This document shows positions 1-7,546 of a stretch of 35,536 bases of DNA, one piece after another; within the stretch, counting starts at the first letter, position 1, and each line of letters starts with the position of its first letter. The DNA is from an uncultured Prevotellaceae bacterium (GTDB taxonomy: Bacteria; Bacteroidota; Bacteroidia; Bacteroidales; Bacteroidaceae). The position numbers and the translations under genes were made by a program. The stretch lies in assembly GCA_902774795.1 (NCBI GenBank), contig CACYKA010000025.1, positions 1-35,536 of the forward strand, written 5' to 3'. The notes beneath the pieces were generated by a model. That model saw nothing but the letters and a program-made list of their open reading frames with translations, ran no database searches and was not told the DNA's origin.

Positions 1-666
1 GAATGAGTCGTATTCAATTGTCAAGGCCTGAGATCGATCCTTGTCGGGAATGCGTGAGGCGACATTGCTGTTCCATTCTCTGCAGAAGTCGCTCTTGGTT
101 CCCTTGTAGCGGTATATTTCGGGAATTTTCTTGCTTTCGGTCAGTAGTATGTATATTGGTACTACGGCCGAAGCATTGTTTATCAGGTACTGGTCAGGGG
201 CAGTCTTTATATCAGTCAGCTTTTGCAGATTCAGGAAAACATTGTTAATCTGGTCAATCGTGATATATTCGTCGAAATGCACCACGTCATACTCAAAATG
301 CAGCACATCGTTGGAGATGGTTGGTTCTCCCTCCATCTGACTGTTGAATATGCTTTGTAGTTGGATTATTTTGTCCTTACAGTCCTGCAATTCCAGGGCC
401 TGTGTGGACGCAAGCCTGTGAAGCTTGTCATTCTCTTCTCTCAGGCGGGCATTCTCTTTATCCTTCTCCTGATTCTCCACCTTCAGCTCATCCCTCTCTT
501 TAACGAGGTCAGCATAAAACATCTGACCGAAGACATCAACTGCCTTCTTGTATTTGTTGTCTGCAGGCACAGGCGAAGTCTCGTCACTCGTCCATGCCTG
601 CTGCATGTCGCCGGTATTATTGTCCTGTCCCGTGTCGGAATCTATATTGTAGTCTCTCGTCTCCAT
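1..666 (-). CDS. Hypothetical coiled-coil protein, 3' end cut by window edge
   Basis: The minus strand stays open for 222 codons from an ATG at 666 down to base 1, so the C-terminus lies outside the window. I do not recognise the family. Residues about 1-45 are polar and low in complexity (METRDYNIDSDTG...). Residues about 55-110 are rich in Glu, Lys and Leu with heptad-like spacing (KERDELKVENQEKDKE, LREENDKL), which suggests a coiled coil. The rest looks like a compact mixed domain (VVPIYILLTESKKIPEIYRY). There is no signal peptide or membrane segment, so it is probably cytoplasmic. It is transcribed divergently from the Sel1-repeat gene. Plus-strand ORFs in the same bases are poor in structure and look like shadows. 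The reading frame is fairly certain; the function is unknown. Confidence 0.7.
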   Translation of the reverse strand, partial: METRDYNIDSDTGQDNNTGDMQQAWTSDETSPVPADNKYKKAVDVFGQMFYADLVKERDELKVENQEKDKENARLREENDKLHRLASTQALELQDCKDKIIQLQSIFNSQMEGEPTISNDVLHFEYDVVHFDEYITIDQINNVFLNLQKLTDIKTAPDQYLINNASAVVPIYILLTESKKIPEIYRYKGTKSDFCREWNSNVASRIPDKDRSQALTIEYDSF

Positions 667-748
667 AATATCGAAATTTTGTTATTACCATGAATACTAA
701 TGTGTTTTTTTGTTTAATTTATTATAAGGATAACATCCTTTCAAGTTG

Positions 749-780
749 CGAAATTACGAAAAATATTCAAAACTACCAAA
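749..780 (-). promoter_or_regulatory. Candidate promoter of the coiled-coil gene
   Basis: On the minus strand a TTTG (777-780) lies exactly 20 bases before TAATTTCG (749-756). This is one mismatch from the Bacteroidota form TTTG-N19/21-TAnnTTTG. It would give a 5' UTR of about 75 bases before the ATG at 666. Confidence 0.45.
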
Positions 781-829
781 TAATATGCACAAAATAGTAT
801 AAAAATTTCTATCTTTTAAGTAAAATATG

Positions 830-837
830 TATATTTG
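830..837 (+). promoter_or_regulatory. Candidate -7 box for the Sel1-repeat gene
   Basis: TATATTTG fits the Bacteroidota -7 consensus TAnnTTTG and lies 39 bases before the ATG at 877. No good TTTG is seen at the -33 spacing, so this is a partial match. Confidence 0.5.
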
Positions 838-876
838 CACTCGTAAAAAACTTCAAAACTTAAATTATATATCAAT

Positions 877-2082
877 ATGAGACAGAAATTTATATTTCTA
901 TTTGCAGCAATGTTGCTGATGAGTTTATGTGCTAAGGCACAGTCTCTGAGCTATGCCAAGACATTGATCAAACAGGAACGCTACCTTGATGCTGCAAAGC
1001 AATTACGCCCGCTTGCCGATGGGGGCAATGCCGAGGCACAATGGATTGCTGCAGAAATGTTTTTTGAGGGGAAAGGTGTTCCAAAGAACAACGCACAGGG
1101 CATTAAGTATGCTACTATGGCTGCTAAGCAAGGGTATGAAAATGCTGTATTATTGTTGGCAAAATATTATGACAAGCAAGGTAAGCATTCTCAAGCAATT
1201 GAAACACTGACCAAGTACACCACCCAGTATCCTGCGTTACTCAAGGGACAATCAGGAGTGTGGTTAAGCTACGCATATTTTGTAGGCGAAGGAGTCGCTT
1301 CAGACACTCTGAAAGCAAGCGAGATTCTAGACCAACAGGAAAATATAAATGAGACCCTTAAAAAAATACCTCAGCTCGGTGAGCCATACTGGATTGGCAA
1401 AGCAAAACAAATAGGATTGAAGTCTATGTCAGAGTATTATCAGAAGACACGCGACCAGGTTTTTAGACAATGGTTGTTCGACATGATGGATTTATTGGAT
1501 GCTGATAAAAAAAAGGAATGGTACGAAATATGGCGCAACGAACAAGCTCTTGGTTTTAAGGCCATTGCGGCTATTGTAAGTCAATGGGCAGAAGAAGGAA
1601 AAGGCGTGGAAGCTAATCTTTTAACAGCCAAGTTTTTGGCATGGATGGCAGCAGAAAGTGGTGACTCTTATGGTAAACAGCGTTACCAACATTTGTTGAA
1701 GGATACTGATTTCGAAACCGGTGAGATTCGCCCTGAGGGCATAGTTATCTCAACATACGGACCAAACAGGGCTCTTGTCATGATGCGCATTCCGGTAAAC
1801 ATAGACAGAAAAAGCAGAGTTCAGCATGACGGCACTTATCATTTTAGCCTTGAAACTGGCTGTACTCGTTATGGCCTCAAATGGTATCGTGCTTATGAGA
1901 ACGACTATAAGCAACTCATAAGTTGGATGAAGGAATACAACATGGAATTGCCATCAGGATTAGTATCAGGTGACGACATATATTCTATCAATAATGGTGA
2001 AGTGACAACTGTGAGGAAAATGAAAAATTCTGACTATAAATTGGTGTTACCTACTTACCTAGTTACAACAATCACAAAATAA
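877..2082 (+). CDS. Secreted Sel1-repeat protein
   Basis: 401 residues. A typical signal peptide comes first (MRQKFIFLFAAMLLMSLCAKAQS, cleavage likely after AKA or AQ near residues 21-22), so the product is exported. Residues about 35-110 carry Sel1/TPR-like helical repeats: a first alpha-alpha pair with LDAAKQLRPLADGGNAEAQ, then FFEGKGVPKNNAQGIKYA and MAAKQGYENAVLLLAKYY, which match the Sel1 pattern of G-x-G-V-x-x-N-x-x-x-A. A further degenerate copy is near residues 225-265 (WAEEGKGVEANLLTAKFLAWMAAESGD). The last 120 residues are not recognised. Sel1 repeats usually serve as protein-protein scaffolds. The WG-repeat lipoprotein gene follows after 13 bases, so the two are probably co-transcribed. 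Confidence 0.8.
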   Translation: MRQKFIFLFAAMLLMSLCAKAQSLSYAKTLIKQERYLDAAKQLRPLADGGNAEAQWIAAEMFFEGKGVPKNNAQGIKYATMAAKQGYENAVLLLAKYYDKQGKHSQAIETLTKYTTQYPALLKGQSGVWLSYAYFVGEGVASDTLKASEILDQQENINETLKKIPQLGEPYWIGKAKQIGLKSMSEYYQKTRDQVFRQWLFDMMDLLDADKKKEWYEIWRNEQALGFKAIAAIVSQWAEEGKGVEANLLTAKFLAWMAAESGDSYGKQRYQHLLKDTDFETGEIRPEGIVISTYGPNRALVMMRIPVNIDRKSRVQHDGTYHFSLETGCTRYGLKWYRAYENDYKQLISWMKEYNMELPSGLVSGDDIYSINNGEVTTVRKMKNSDYKLVLPTYLVTTITK

Positions 2083-2095
2083 GAAAAAGAATACT

Positions 2096-3688
2096 ATGAA
2101 AAGAGATATTATATTAACATCTGTTTTAATTGCAGCATCAACGTTGATAATAGGATGTTCCAACAACGGAAGTGACGACATTTATTCACACAAGTACAGA
2201 GCTGTACAAATAGACAAAGGCGATAGTTGGAGTATAATTGACGGAGAAGGCAACATAATAGTAAAAGGTGAATATTCTGCCGACGATCAAGTATCAAATA
2301 TTTACGGTGAAACATATTGGGTGAAGTCTGGAGACAAGTTTCAACTCTTCAGTATCAGTTCACCAAAGAAGCCCTTGACGGCAGACGAGTGGGATTTTGC
2401 TACGGAGATGTTTGATGACCGTGCTTTGGTAGGCAAGGTCGGTGAACCTATAAGTATTATTAATGGTAGTGGAAAAATTATTTCCACGTTGGGCAAGGAT
2501 ATAGCCAAGGCATCACGAGATATCGGTGATGGAGGAAATATCCTGATAAAGAAGTCTGACGGCACGTCAGGATGGGCAGACGAGAATGGCAAGATAATAA
2601 AGGACAATCTTTACGATGTTACACTTGGAAAAGGCGACATAGCAGCTATTGCACACAAAAAGAAGGATTCAGATAAATACACGATTTTTGACAGCAAGGG
2701 TAACGAGACAGGTGAGTTTACTGCTGATTACATTGTGGCATTGAGAGATGGTTATATCGGGATACACAAGAGCGAGAAAGGAAAACTTATCAATAAAAAT
2801 GGTGAGATGGTTCTGGAGTCAAAAAAATATATTGCTATTATGCCTCCCTATTTTGGAAATTGTATAGTTGTTAATGAAGATTCAAAGTTTGGCATCATGA
2901 ACCTAGAGGGTGAAGAACTCATTCGTGCTAAATACAAGTTGATTCTTCCAAGTAGAGAAGACTTGTTCATTGCAGTAAAAGAAGAGGGTAAGACTGGTGT
3001 GATTAATTTTGAAGATGAGACTGTTATCGATTTTGAATATGGTGATGCTCTGAATGTTGGAGGCAACTTCCTTATGCAAGATGGCAGCACTTATATTCTT
3101 TTGGGACGCGACGGCAAACGTATAGGAAAACAGGAATTCTACAGTTATTCAAAGTCACCTTGTGTAAAGGAGATATCGTATGTCAATGTTGAGGAATTAG
3201 AAACTTCAATTCTTTCTATGGTTGCAAAATTTGATCCAAATAAGACAATTGCCAATGTCGCAACTGAACTGGGGAAAAAGCCTTCAGGTGATTTCGCTTA
3301 TACTGACCATTTTTCTGATGCCAAGACAATGGCAGGACAAGTAGCAACAATATATTACACATTCTGGACTACATCTTTGGCAAGAGAGAAATTTCATGAA
3401 AAAACGACGAACGACGGGTGGTTTGATCATACAGAACAAGTTAGCGATGGATGGGTTTGGATGGAAAGTAATATGTCAGGCATTACCATTATATTCCCAA
3501 CTATAGACAACGATATCAACCAAACCATAGAACTGATAGCCAGCCGCCTGAAACAAAAAGGTTACGACAACGAGGGTTATGAAAATCATCCTAATATGAT
3601 TAAGGATAATCACCATATAGAGATTACTCAGTACGGAAATGGTATTCAGGCAGTCATTGGTATATGGGAGCCAGATCCCGGTTGTTGA
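2096..3688 (+). CDS. WG-repeat lipoprotein
   Basis: 530 residues. The N-terminus is a lipoprotein signal with lipobox LIIGC (residues 17-21) followed by a polar stretch (SNNGSDD), so the mature protein should be anchored in an envelope membrane through Cys21. Residues about 35-350 hold at least six WG-type beta repeats, each with the pattern aromatic/G-x-I-[DN]-x-x-G-x-x-[IL]. Examples are SWSIIDGEGNIIVKGEY, GWADENGKIIKDNLYD, KFGIMNLEGEELIRAKYK and TGVINFEDETVIDFEY. Residues 365-530 form a separate domain of unknown function. WG repeats are common in Bacteroidota surface proteins, but no specific activity can be assigned. It is probably an operon partner of the upstream Sel1 protein. Confidence 0.82.
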   Translation: MKRDIILTSVLIAASTLIIGCSNNGSDDIYSHKYRAVQIDKGDSWSIIDGEGNIIVKGEYSADDQVSNIYGETYWVKSGDKFQLFSISSPKKPLTADEWDFATEMFDDRALVGKVGEPISIINGSGKIISTLGKDIAKASRDIGDGGNILIKKSDGTSGWADENGKIIKDNLYDVTLGKGDIAAIAHKKKDSDKYTIFDSKGNETGEFTADYIVALRDGYIGIHKSEKGKLINKNGEMVLESKKYIAIMPPYFGNCIVVNEDSKFGIMNLEGEELIRAKYKLILPSREDLFIAVKEEGKTGVINFEDETVIDFEYGDALNVGGNFLMQDGSTYILLGRDGKRIGKQEFYSYSKSPCVKEISYVNVEELETSILSMVAKFDPNKTIANVATELGKKPSGDFAYTDHFSDAKTMAGQVATIYYTFWTTSLAREKFHEKTTNDGWFDHTEQVSDGWVWMESNMSGITIIFPTIDNDINQTIELIASRLKQKGYDNEGYENHPNMIKDNHHIEITQYGNGIQAVIGIWEPDPGC

Positions 3689-3793
3689 GAAAGCAACCTT
3701 TAAGGTATAACTGTGCCAAGGTTACGATTACCGCACTTAATGCGGAAATTCCAAATTTGGGTGGGTTAGAAACTGACATTATGATATAATATA

Positions 3794-3825
3794 ATCCCTG
3801 ACAAGTGATTGTTCTTGTCAGGGAT
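3794..3825 (+). terminator. Perfect 12-bp stem-loop downstream of the WG lipoprotein gene
   Basis: ATCCCTGACAAG (3794-3805) pairs perfectly with CTTGTCAGGGAT (3814-3825) around an 8-base loop. T-rich sequence follows (3826-3842) but is broken by CGTAAG. The likely role is transcription termination about 105 bases after the stop codon at 3688. Confidence 0.65.
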
Positions 3826-3831
3826 GTTTCG

Positions 3832-3942
3832 TAAGTTTTTCTTGATTTGTTTGGCGGTTTGAAGGGCGACGTGAATGAAGACAATATCGTTAATGGTACG
3901 GACAATCAGGAGTTAATCAATATTATAGTAGAAGGGGAATAG
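3832..3942 (+). pseudogene. Orphan dockerin-like C-terminal tail (gene relic)
   Basis: After a TAA at 3832-3834 one frame is open to TAG at 3940-3942. It encodes GDVNEDNIVNGTDNQELINI followed by IVEGE and a stop. This is the calcium-loop pattern D-x-N-x-D-x-x-V-N-x-x-D of dockerin-like F-hands found at the C-termini of many Prevotella surface proteins. There is no start codon and no upstream body. The sequence is closely related to the end of the BspA-like gene at 6583-6645: both finish with INIIVEGE and a stop. I read it as the 3' remnant of a lost or rearranged paralogue that still has its terminator (4021-4056). Confidence 0.7.
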
Positions 3943-3958
3943 TTTGCGGTTTCTTGCG

Positions 3959-3990
3959 CTCCGTAGGTGCTCAGGCGAGCAAGCTCGGAG
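3959..3990. repeat. Nested hairpin element
   Basis: CTCCG (3959-3963) pairs with CGGAG (3986-3990), and inside it TGCTC (3968-3972) pairs with GAGCA (3977-3981) around AGGC. It is preceded by TTGCGCTC, which also occurs in the trpE-trpG spacer (10002-10009). It may be one of the palindromic intergenic repeats found in this group; its role is unknown. Confidence 0.4.
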
Positions 3991-4020
3991 TCCAGTTTAC
4001 GGTTTACAGATAAATTATAA

Positions 4021-4056
4021 AGCCCTCTGAGTACAAATGTGCTCAGGGGGCTTATT
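4021..4056 (+). terminator. Intrinsic terminator after the dockerin relic
   Basis: AGCCCTCTGAGTAC (4021-4034) pairs with GTGCTCAGGGGGCT (4039-4052) with two G-U pairs and a 4-base loop. TATTTATT follows. It probably once ended the lost gene. Confidence 0.7.
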
Positions 4057-4110
4057 TATTCATGTTTTGTATAGGTTTTTTCTAAAATTATATCTCAAAC
4101 AACCACTTTT

Positions 4111-4144
4111 TGCAATTTTGCAACAATGAATTGCAATTTTGCAA
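4111..4144. promoter_or_regulatory. Duplicated palindromic 13-mer upstream of the BspA-like gene
   Basis: TGCAATTTTGCAA occurs exactly at 4111-4123 and again at 4132-4144. The copies start 21 bases apart, about two helical turns. Each contains TGCAA-type half-sites, and both lie 20-55 bases upstream of the -7 box at 4167. The spacing suggests an operator or activator site. The related 16-mer at 4106-4121 recurs exactly at 13030-13045. Confidence 0.4.
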
Positions 4145-4166
4145 TAAGCATATCCTTTGTTATATT

Positions 4167-4174
4167 TATATTTG
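4167..4174 (+). promoter_or_regulatory. Candidate -7 box of the BspA-like gene
   Basis: TATATTTG matches TAnnTTTG and lies 36 bases before the ATG at 4211. The TTTTGCAA at 4137-4144 is the closest -33-like element, but its spacing is a few bases too long. Confidence 0.55.
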
Positions 4175-4210
4175 CAGCGGAATTTATCTATTAATTAAAA
4201 CAATATAGTT

Positions 4211-6631
4211 ATGAAAAAATCAATTTTAACATTGATGCTTATGCTGACAGCGATAGCTGCAGGAGCATTGGATTTCACGGTGAACGGTCTGACCTATAAG
4301 GTTACAAACATGGACTCCGTGACAGTTGTGTCCTATAACACTTTATATGGCAAAGATGTGAGGATACCCTCTACAGTAATCTATGGTCAGACAACCTACA
4401 AGGTTACAGCCGTAGGAGACAATGCCTTTTACGCCAAGCCCATCAAAAGCATCTCGATACCTGCCAGTGTAGAGATTCTTGGCGAACAGGCTTTCACCTA
4501 TAATGACAGCCTTCAGTCTGTTCGCATTGAGGACGGTGACACCCCGCTTACTCTTGTTGACGCGTATTACTCCACCTTTAACTGCGGCGGCGCCAGATAT
4601 ACTGTGTATGTAGGCCGTGACCTCATAAGCGTGTGCCGCCCAGACGAGTCGCCATTCCCGCAGGCTACTTCAATAACATGGGGCCCGAAGGTGACGGAAA
4701 TAGGTTCGAAAGATGCTTGTTGCCCGTATTTGAGGAATGCAGTCATCAGCAACAGCGTAAAGACTATCGGACATAGTGCCTTTCTATGGGCAGGTAATGA
4801 CAGTGACAGCGATGCCCTTACAATAACCATGGGTGCCAATGTTGACAGTATAGCTGCCTGTGCTTTCCAAAATTGTAATAAACTGACATCCATAGAGCTT
4901 CCTAAGGGACTGAAGGCTATTCCTGATGCCTGCTTCTATGGCACGCCTATAAGGGATGTCTTCATTCCGGCTTCTGTGATGTCTGTCGGTGATCAGGCTT
5001 TCAGTTGGGACAACAACCTCAAGACTGTTACTATCGAGGACAGCGATAAGCCGATCACTCTTATTGACCCTTACTACACAACCTTCAATAACGGTGAAGC
5101 AAAATATACCGTGTATGTAGGCCGTAACATTGAACGTCAGTTCCGCCCTAGCGAAACACCATTCCCACAGGCAACGACAATAACATGGGGTCCGAAGGTG
5201 ACTGCCATTGGCACTGGAGAGGGACGCAGCCCGTTCCTTACCAGCGCTGTCATCAGCAACAGCGTGAAGACCATTGGGGCAGAGGCCTTTATGGATGCAG
5301 GTAATTCCAGCAACAGCATTGACCTCACGATAACTATGAGTGCTTACGTTGACAGTATAGGCTACTCGGCTTTCCAGAACTGTACAAAGCTGACATCCAT
5401 AGAACTTCCAAAGGTTCTGAAGGCTATTCCTGATGCTTGCTTCAGCGGTACGCGCATCAGGGATGTCGTCATTCCTGCTTCTGTGATGTCTGTCGGTAAT
5501 CAGGCTTTCAGTTGGAATGACAGCATCAAAACCGTCACCATTGAAGACAACGACAAGCCGATTACATTCAGTGACCCCTACTACACAACCTTCGATAACG
5601 GCGGTGCAAGATATACAGTGTATGTTGGCCGTAACATCGAGCGTTTGTTCCGCCCTAGCGAATCGCCATTCCCACAGGCAACAACAATAACATGGGGCTC
5701 TATGGTGACTGCTGTTGGCGATGGCGAAGGACGCAGCCCGTTCCTTAAGAATGCCGTAATAGGTAACAGTGTGAAGACTGTCGGTGCTGAAGCCTTCTAT
5801 TTGGCAGGTTATTCCAGTGAGGCAGAAGAACTCCTGATAAATATGGGCGCTAATGTTGATAGCATAGGCTACTCGGCTTTCCTGAACTGCAGCAAGTTGA
5901 AATCTATAGTACTTCCAAAGGTTCTGAAGGCTATTCCTGACAACTGTTTCAATGGCACACGCATCAAGGATGTCGTGATTCCGGCATCTGTGATGTCAGT
6001 GGGCGACCAGGCCTTCAACTGGAATGACAGCATCAAGACCATCCGCATTGAGGACAGCGATAAGCCGATTACATTCAATGACCCCTACTACACAACCTTC
6101 GATAATGGCGGTGCCAGCTATACTGTGTATCAAGGTCGTAACATCGAGCGTATGTTCCGCCCAAGCGAATCGCCATTCCCACAGGCTGAAAGCGTAGCCT
6201 TTGGTGCGCAGGTGACATCATTGGGCAGCGGTATGTACAACTGCGTGAATATTAGCAACATCATCGCTCCTTGGGAGACACCAATCAGCATCAACAGTGA
6301 TGTATTCAATTATGATCTGTACCAAAATGCCACCCTTTATGTGCCACGCAAGCATCTGGATAGTTACAAGGCTGCCCCCGTATGGAAGGACTTCCTCAAA
6401 ATCGAGGAGATGGAAGAGGTTAAGTGCTTTACTCCTACCGCAACGCTTGAGGATGGTCGCCTGCACTTCGAATGTGAGACAAAGGATGTGACCTTCCACT
6501 ATAAGTACACATATCCGGAAGGCCGCGAGGGTACCGGCAACGACGTTAGCGTTGGCCAGACTATCTACCTGACGCTCTATGCGACGGAATTGTCAACGGT
6601 ACCGACATTCAGGAGATTATCAATATCATAG
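4211..6631 (+). CDS. BspA-like leucine-rich-repeat surface protein, frameshifted at the C-terminus
   Basis: 806 residues with an N-terminal signal peptide (MKKSILTLMLMLTAIAAGA). The body is built of BspA/LRR_5-type repeats (for example IPASVMSVGDQAFSW, SIGYSAFQNCTKLTSIELP). These are organised in a higher-order unit of exactly 507 bp (169 residues). Equivalent Ile-Pro-Ala codons start at 4457, 4964, 5471 and 5978, giving three full units and a partial fourth. Near residue 715 comes the usual BspA closing segment (TLYVPRKHLDSYKAAPVWKD). The annotated frame ends with YATELSTVPTFRRLSIS and TAG at 6629. The +2 frame from about 6580 encodes CDGIVNGTDIQEIINIIVEG and stops at 6643-6645, which is the dockerin-like tail this family would be expected to carry. 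A deletion or frameshift near 6578-6586 therefore appears to have disconnected the tail. BspA-like proteins usually act in adhesion; that role is inferred here. Confidence 0.88.
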   Translation: MKKSILTLMLMLTAIAAGALDFTVNGLTYKVTNMDSVTVVSYNTLYGKDVRIPSTVIYGQTTYKVTAVGDNAFYAKPIKSISIPASVEILGEQAFTYNDSLQSVRIEDGDTPLTLVDAYYSTFNCGGARYTVYVGRDLISVCRPDESPFPQATSITWGPKVTEIGSKDACCPYLRNAVISNSVKTIGHSAFLWAGNDSDSDALTITMGANVDSIAACAFQNCNKLTSIELPKGLKAIPDACFYGTPIRDVFIPASVMSVGDQAFSWDNNLKTVTIEDSDKPITLIDPYYTTFNNGEAKYTVYVGRNIERQFRPSETPFPQATTITWGPKVTAIGTGEGRSPFLTSAVISNSVKTIGAEAFMDAGNSSNSIDLTITMSAYVDSIGYSAFQNCTKLTSIELPKVLKAIPDACFSGTRIRDVVIPASVMSVGNQAFSWNDSIKTVTIEDNDKPITFSDPYYTTFDNGGARYTVYVGRNIERLFRPSESPFPQATTITWGSMVTAVGDGEGRSPFLKNAVIGNSVKTVGAEAFYLAGYSSEAEELLINMGANVDSIGYSAFLNCSKLKSIVLPKVLKAIPDNCFNGTRIKDVVIPASVMSVGDQAFNWNDSIKTIRIEDSDKPITFNDPYYTTFDNGGASYTVYQGRNIERMFRPSESPFPQAESVAFGAQVTSLGSGMYNCVNISNIIAPWETPISINSDVFNYDLYQNATLYVPRKHLDSYKAAPVWKDFLKIEEMEEVKCFTPTATLEDGRLHFECETKDVTFHYKYTYPEGREGTGNDVSVGQTIYLTLYATELSTVPTFRRLSIS
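4457..6195 (+). repeat. 507-bp tandem coding repeat, about 3.4 copies
   Basis: Copies start at 4457, 4964, 5471 and 5978, with identical spacing and no indels. The last copy fades after the shared phrase RPSESPFPQA near 6185. Copies two to four are closer to each other than to the first, as expected for recent duplication or gene conversion within the BspA-like gene. Confidence 0.85.
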
Positions 6632-6645
6632 TAGAAGGGGAGTGA
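6580..6645 (+). pseudogene. Out-of-frame dockerin-like tail of the BspA-like gene
   Basis: TGC at 6580 opens a +2 frame reading CDGIVNGTDIQEIINIIVEG, then Glu and TGA (6643-6645). It matches the relic at 3865-3942 in its last residues. The junction contains TGCGAC (6580-6585), read as part of Tyr-Ala-Thr in one frame and Cys-Asp in the other. A deletion between two TGCGAC copies would produce exactly this arrangement; that mechanism is inference. Confidence 0.7.
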
Positions 6646-6693
6646 GAAGGGAGTGAAAGTGAAGTGAAAAGGGAGTGAAAAGGGAGTGAAAAA
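6637..6693 (+). repeat. Short degenerate tandem repeat GGGAGTGAAAA
   Basis: Five or so imperfect copies of an 11-base unit GGGAGTGAAAA run from the end of the dockerin-like tail to the terminator. This is a low-complexity spacer with no coding sense. Confidence 0.6.
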
Positions 6694-6732
6694 AGCAGGA
6701 GCTGCGTTATTTTTGTGCAGTTCCTGCTATTT
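6688..6732. terminator. Bidirectional terminator between the BspA-like gene and trpA
   Basis: AGCAGGAGCTGC (6694-6705) pairs with GCAGTTCCTGCT (6717-6728), with one G-U pair. On the minus strand the stem is followed by a run of T (the A-run at 6688-6694), which is strong for the trp operon. On the plus strand it is followed by ATTTTGTT, which is weaker. Confidence 0.75.
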
Positions 6733-6760
6733 TGTTATCCTTTTTACCTTTAATGGCATT

Positions 6761-7546
6761 TTATTCTTTTATCCTCTCAAAGAGCTTGTCGAGGGCTTCG
6801 TCGGGGTTGCCGTTGCATTCTTCTAACAGGGAGACGAACTTGGAGCCGATGATGGCACCGGCGGCGTTGTCGAAGGCGGCATTTAACGTCTGAGCATTGG
6901 AGATGCCGAAGCCTATCATCCTTGGATTGTGAAGGGACATGCTGTTGATGTTACGGAAATATTCCAGGGTCTGTTCGTCGAACTTATCCTTGCTTCCGGT
7001 GGTAGAGGCTGAGCTGACCATATAGACGAAGCCGTCGGTATGCTCGTCAATCATCCTTATGCGCTCTTCAGACGTCTCGGGCGAGATAAGCATGATGCAG
7101 CGCTGGCCGTACTTGTCTGCTACAGGCTTGAAGGTCTCCAGGTAGTCAGCAAACGGCAGGTCGGGGATAATCACTCCGCTGACGCCGGACTCCTTGCATG
7201 ACTTGCAGAAGTCTTCGATGCCGTAATGCAGTATCGGATTCAGATAGCCCATCATTACGAGAGGTATCATGACCTCATCTTTTATTTCTTTCAGCTGACT
7301 GAACAGCAGTTTCAGGCTCATGCCGTTCTTCAGCGCCTTGGTGGCGGCAGTCTGAATTATCGGGCCGTCGGCAAGTGGGTCGCTGAATGGTATGCCGACC
7401 TCAATCATGTCGATGCCTCGTTTCTGCATCGTGAGAATCACTTTTGCCGTATCGTCTTTGTCTGTTGCTCCGGCACAGAAGTACAACGACAGTATCTTCC
7501 TGTCGCCCCTGTTCCCAAACAGTTCGTTAATCTTATTTGTATTCAT
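6761..7546 (-). CDS. trpA: Tryptophan synthase alpha chain
   Basis: TrpA cleaves indole-3-glycerol phosphate to indole and glyceraldehyde-3-phosphate in the alpha2-beta2 synthase. I start it at ATG 7546 (261 residues) rather than the in-frame TTG at 7558. With this start the catalytic acids fall at Glu49 (MIEVGIPFSDP) and Asp60 (LADGP), the same numbers as in the Escherichia coli enzyme. The phosphate-binding segment GFGISN is present near the C-terminus. It is the last gene of the operon and follows trpC by 15 bases. Its upstream spacer is an AT-rich repeat of ATTGATAATTGA units that also supplies the last codons of trpC. Confidence 0.96.
   Translation of the reverse strand: MNTNKINELFGNRGDRKILSLYFCAGATDKDDTAKVILTMQKRGIDMIEVGIPFSDPLADGPIIQTAATKALKNGMSLKLLFSQLKEIKDEVMIPLVMMGYLNPILHYGIEDFCKSCKESGVSGVIIPDLPFADYLETFKPVADKYGQRCIMLISPETSEERIRMIDEHTDGFVYMVSSASTTGSKDKFDEQTLEYFRNINSMSLHNPRMIGFGISNAQTLNAAFDNAAGAIIGSKFVSLLEECNGNPDEALDKLFERIKE

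Larger units (their letters stand above)
3689..4210. other. Gene-poor stretch between the WG lipoprotein and the BspA-like gene
   Basis: These 522 bases contain no complete gene. In order they hold: a small hairpin CCGCA/TGCGG (3731-3745); a strong 12-bp stem (3794-3825); an orphan dockerin-like tail (3832-3942); a nested hairpin (3959-3990); a terminator (4021-4056); two copies of a 13-bp motif (4111-4144); and a -7 box (4167-4174). Confidence 0.7.

Noticed and set aside
3-693. Three plus-strand ORFs (3-248, 131-340, 361-693)
   Set aside because: They are Cys-, Ser- and Leu-rich without family features. They lie opposite a continuous minus-strand frame with good coding character, so they are treated as shadows.
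4457-6195. Tandem repeats as a possible CRISPR array or mobile element
   Set aside because: The unit is 507 bp, fully coding and encodes BspA-type LRRs. There are no short repeat-spacer units, cas genes or terminal inverted repeats.
6637-6693. GGGAGTGAAAA repeats as a regulatory array
   Set aside because: The units are degenerate and lie between a stop codon and a terminator; simple slippage is the better explanation.
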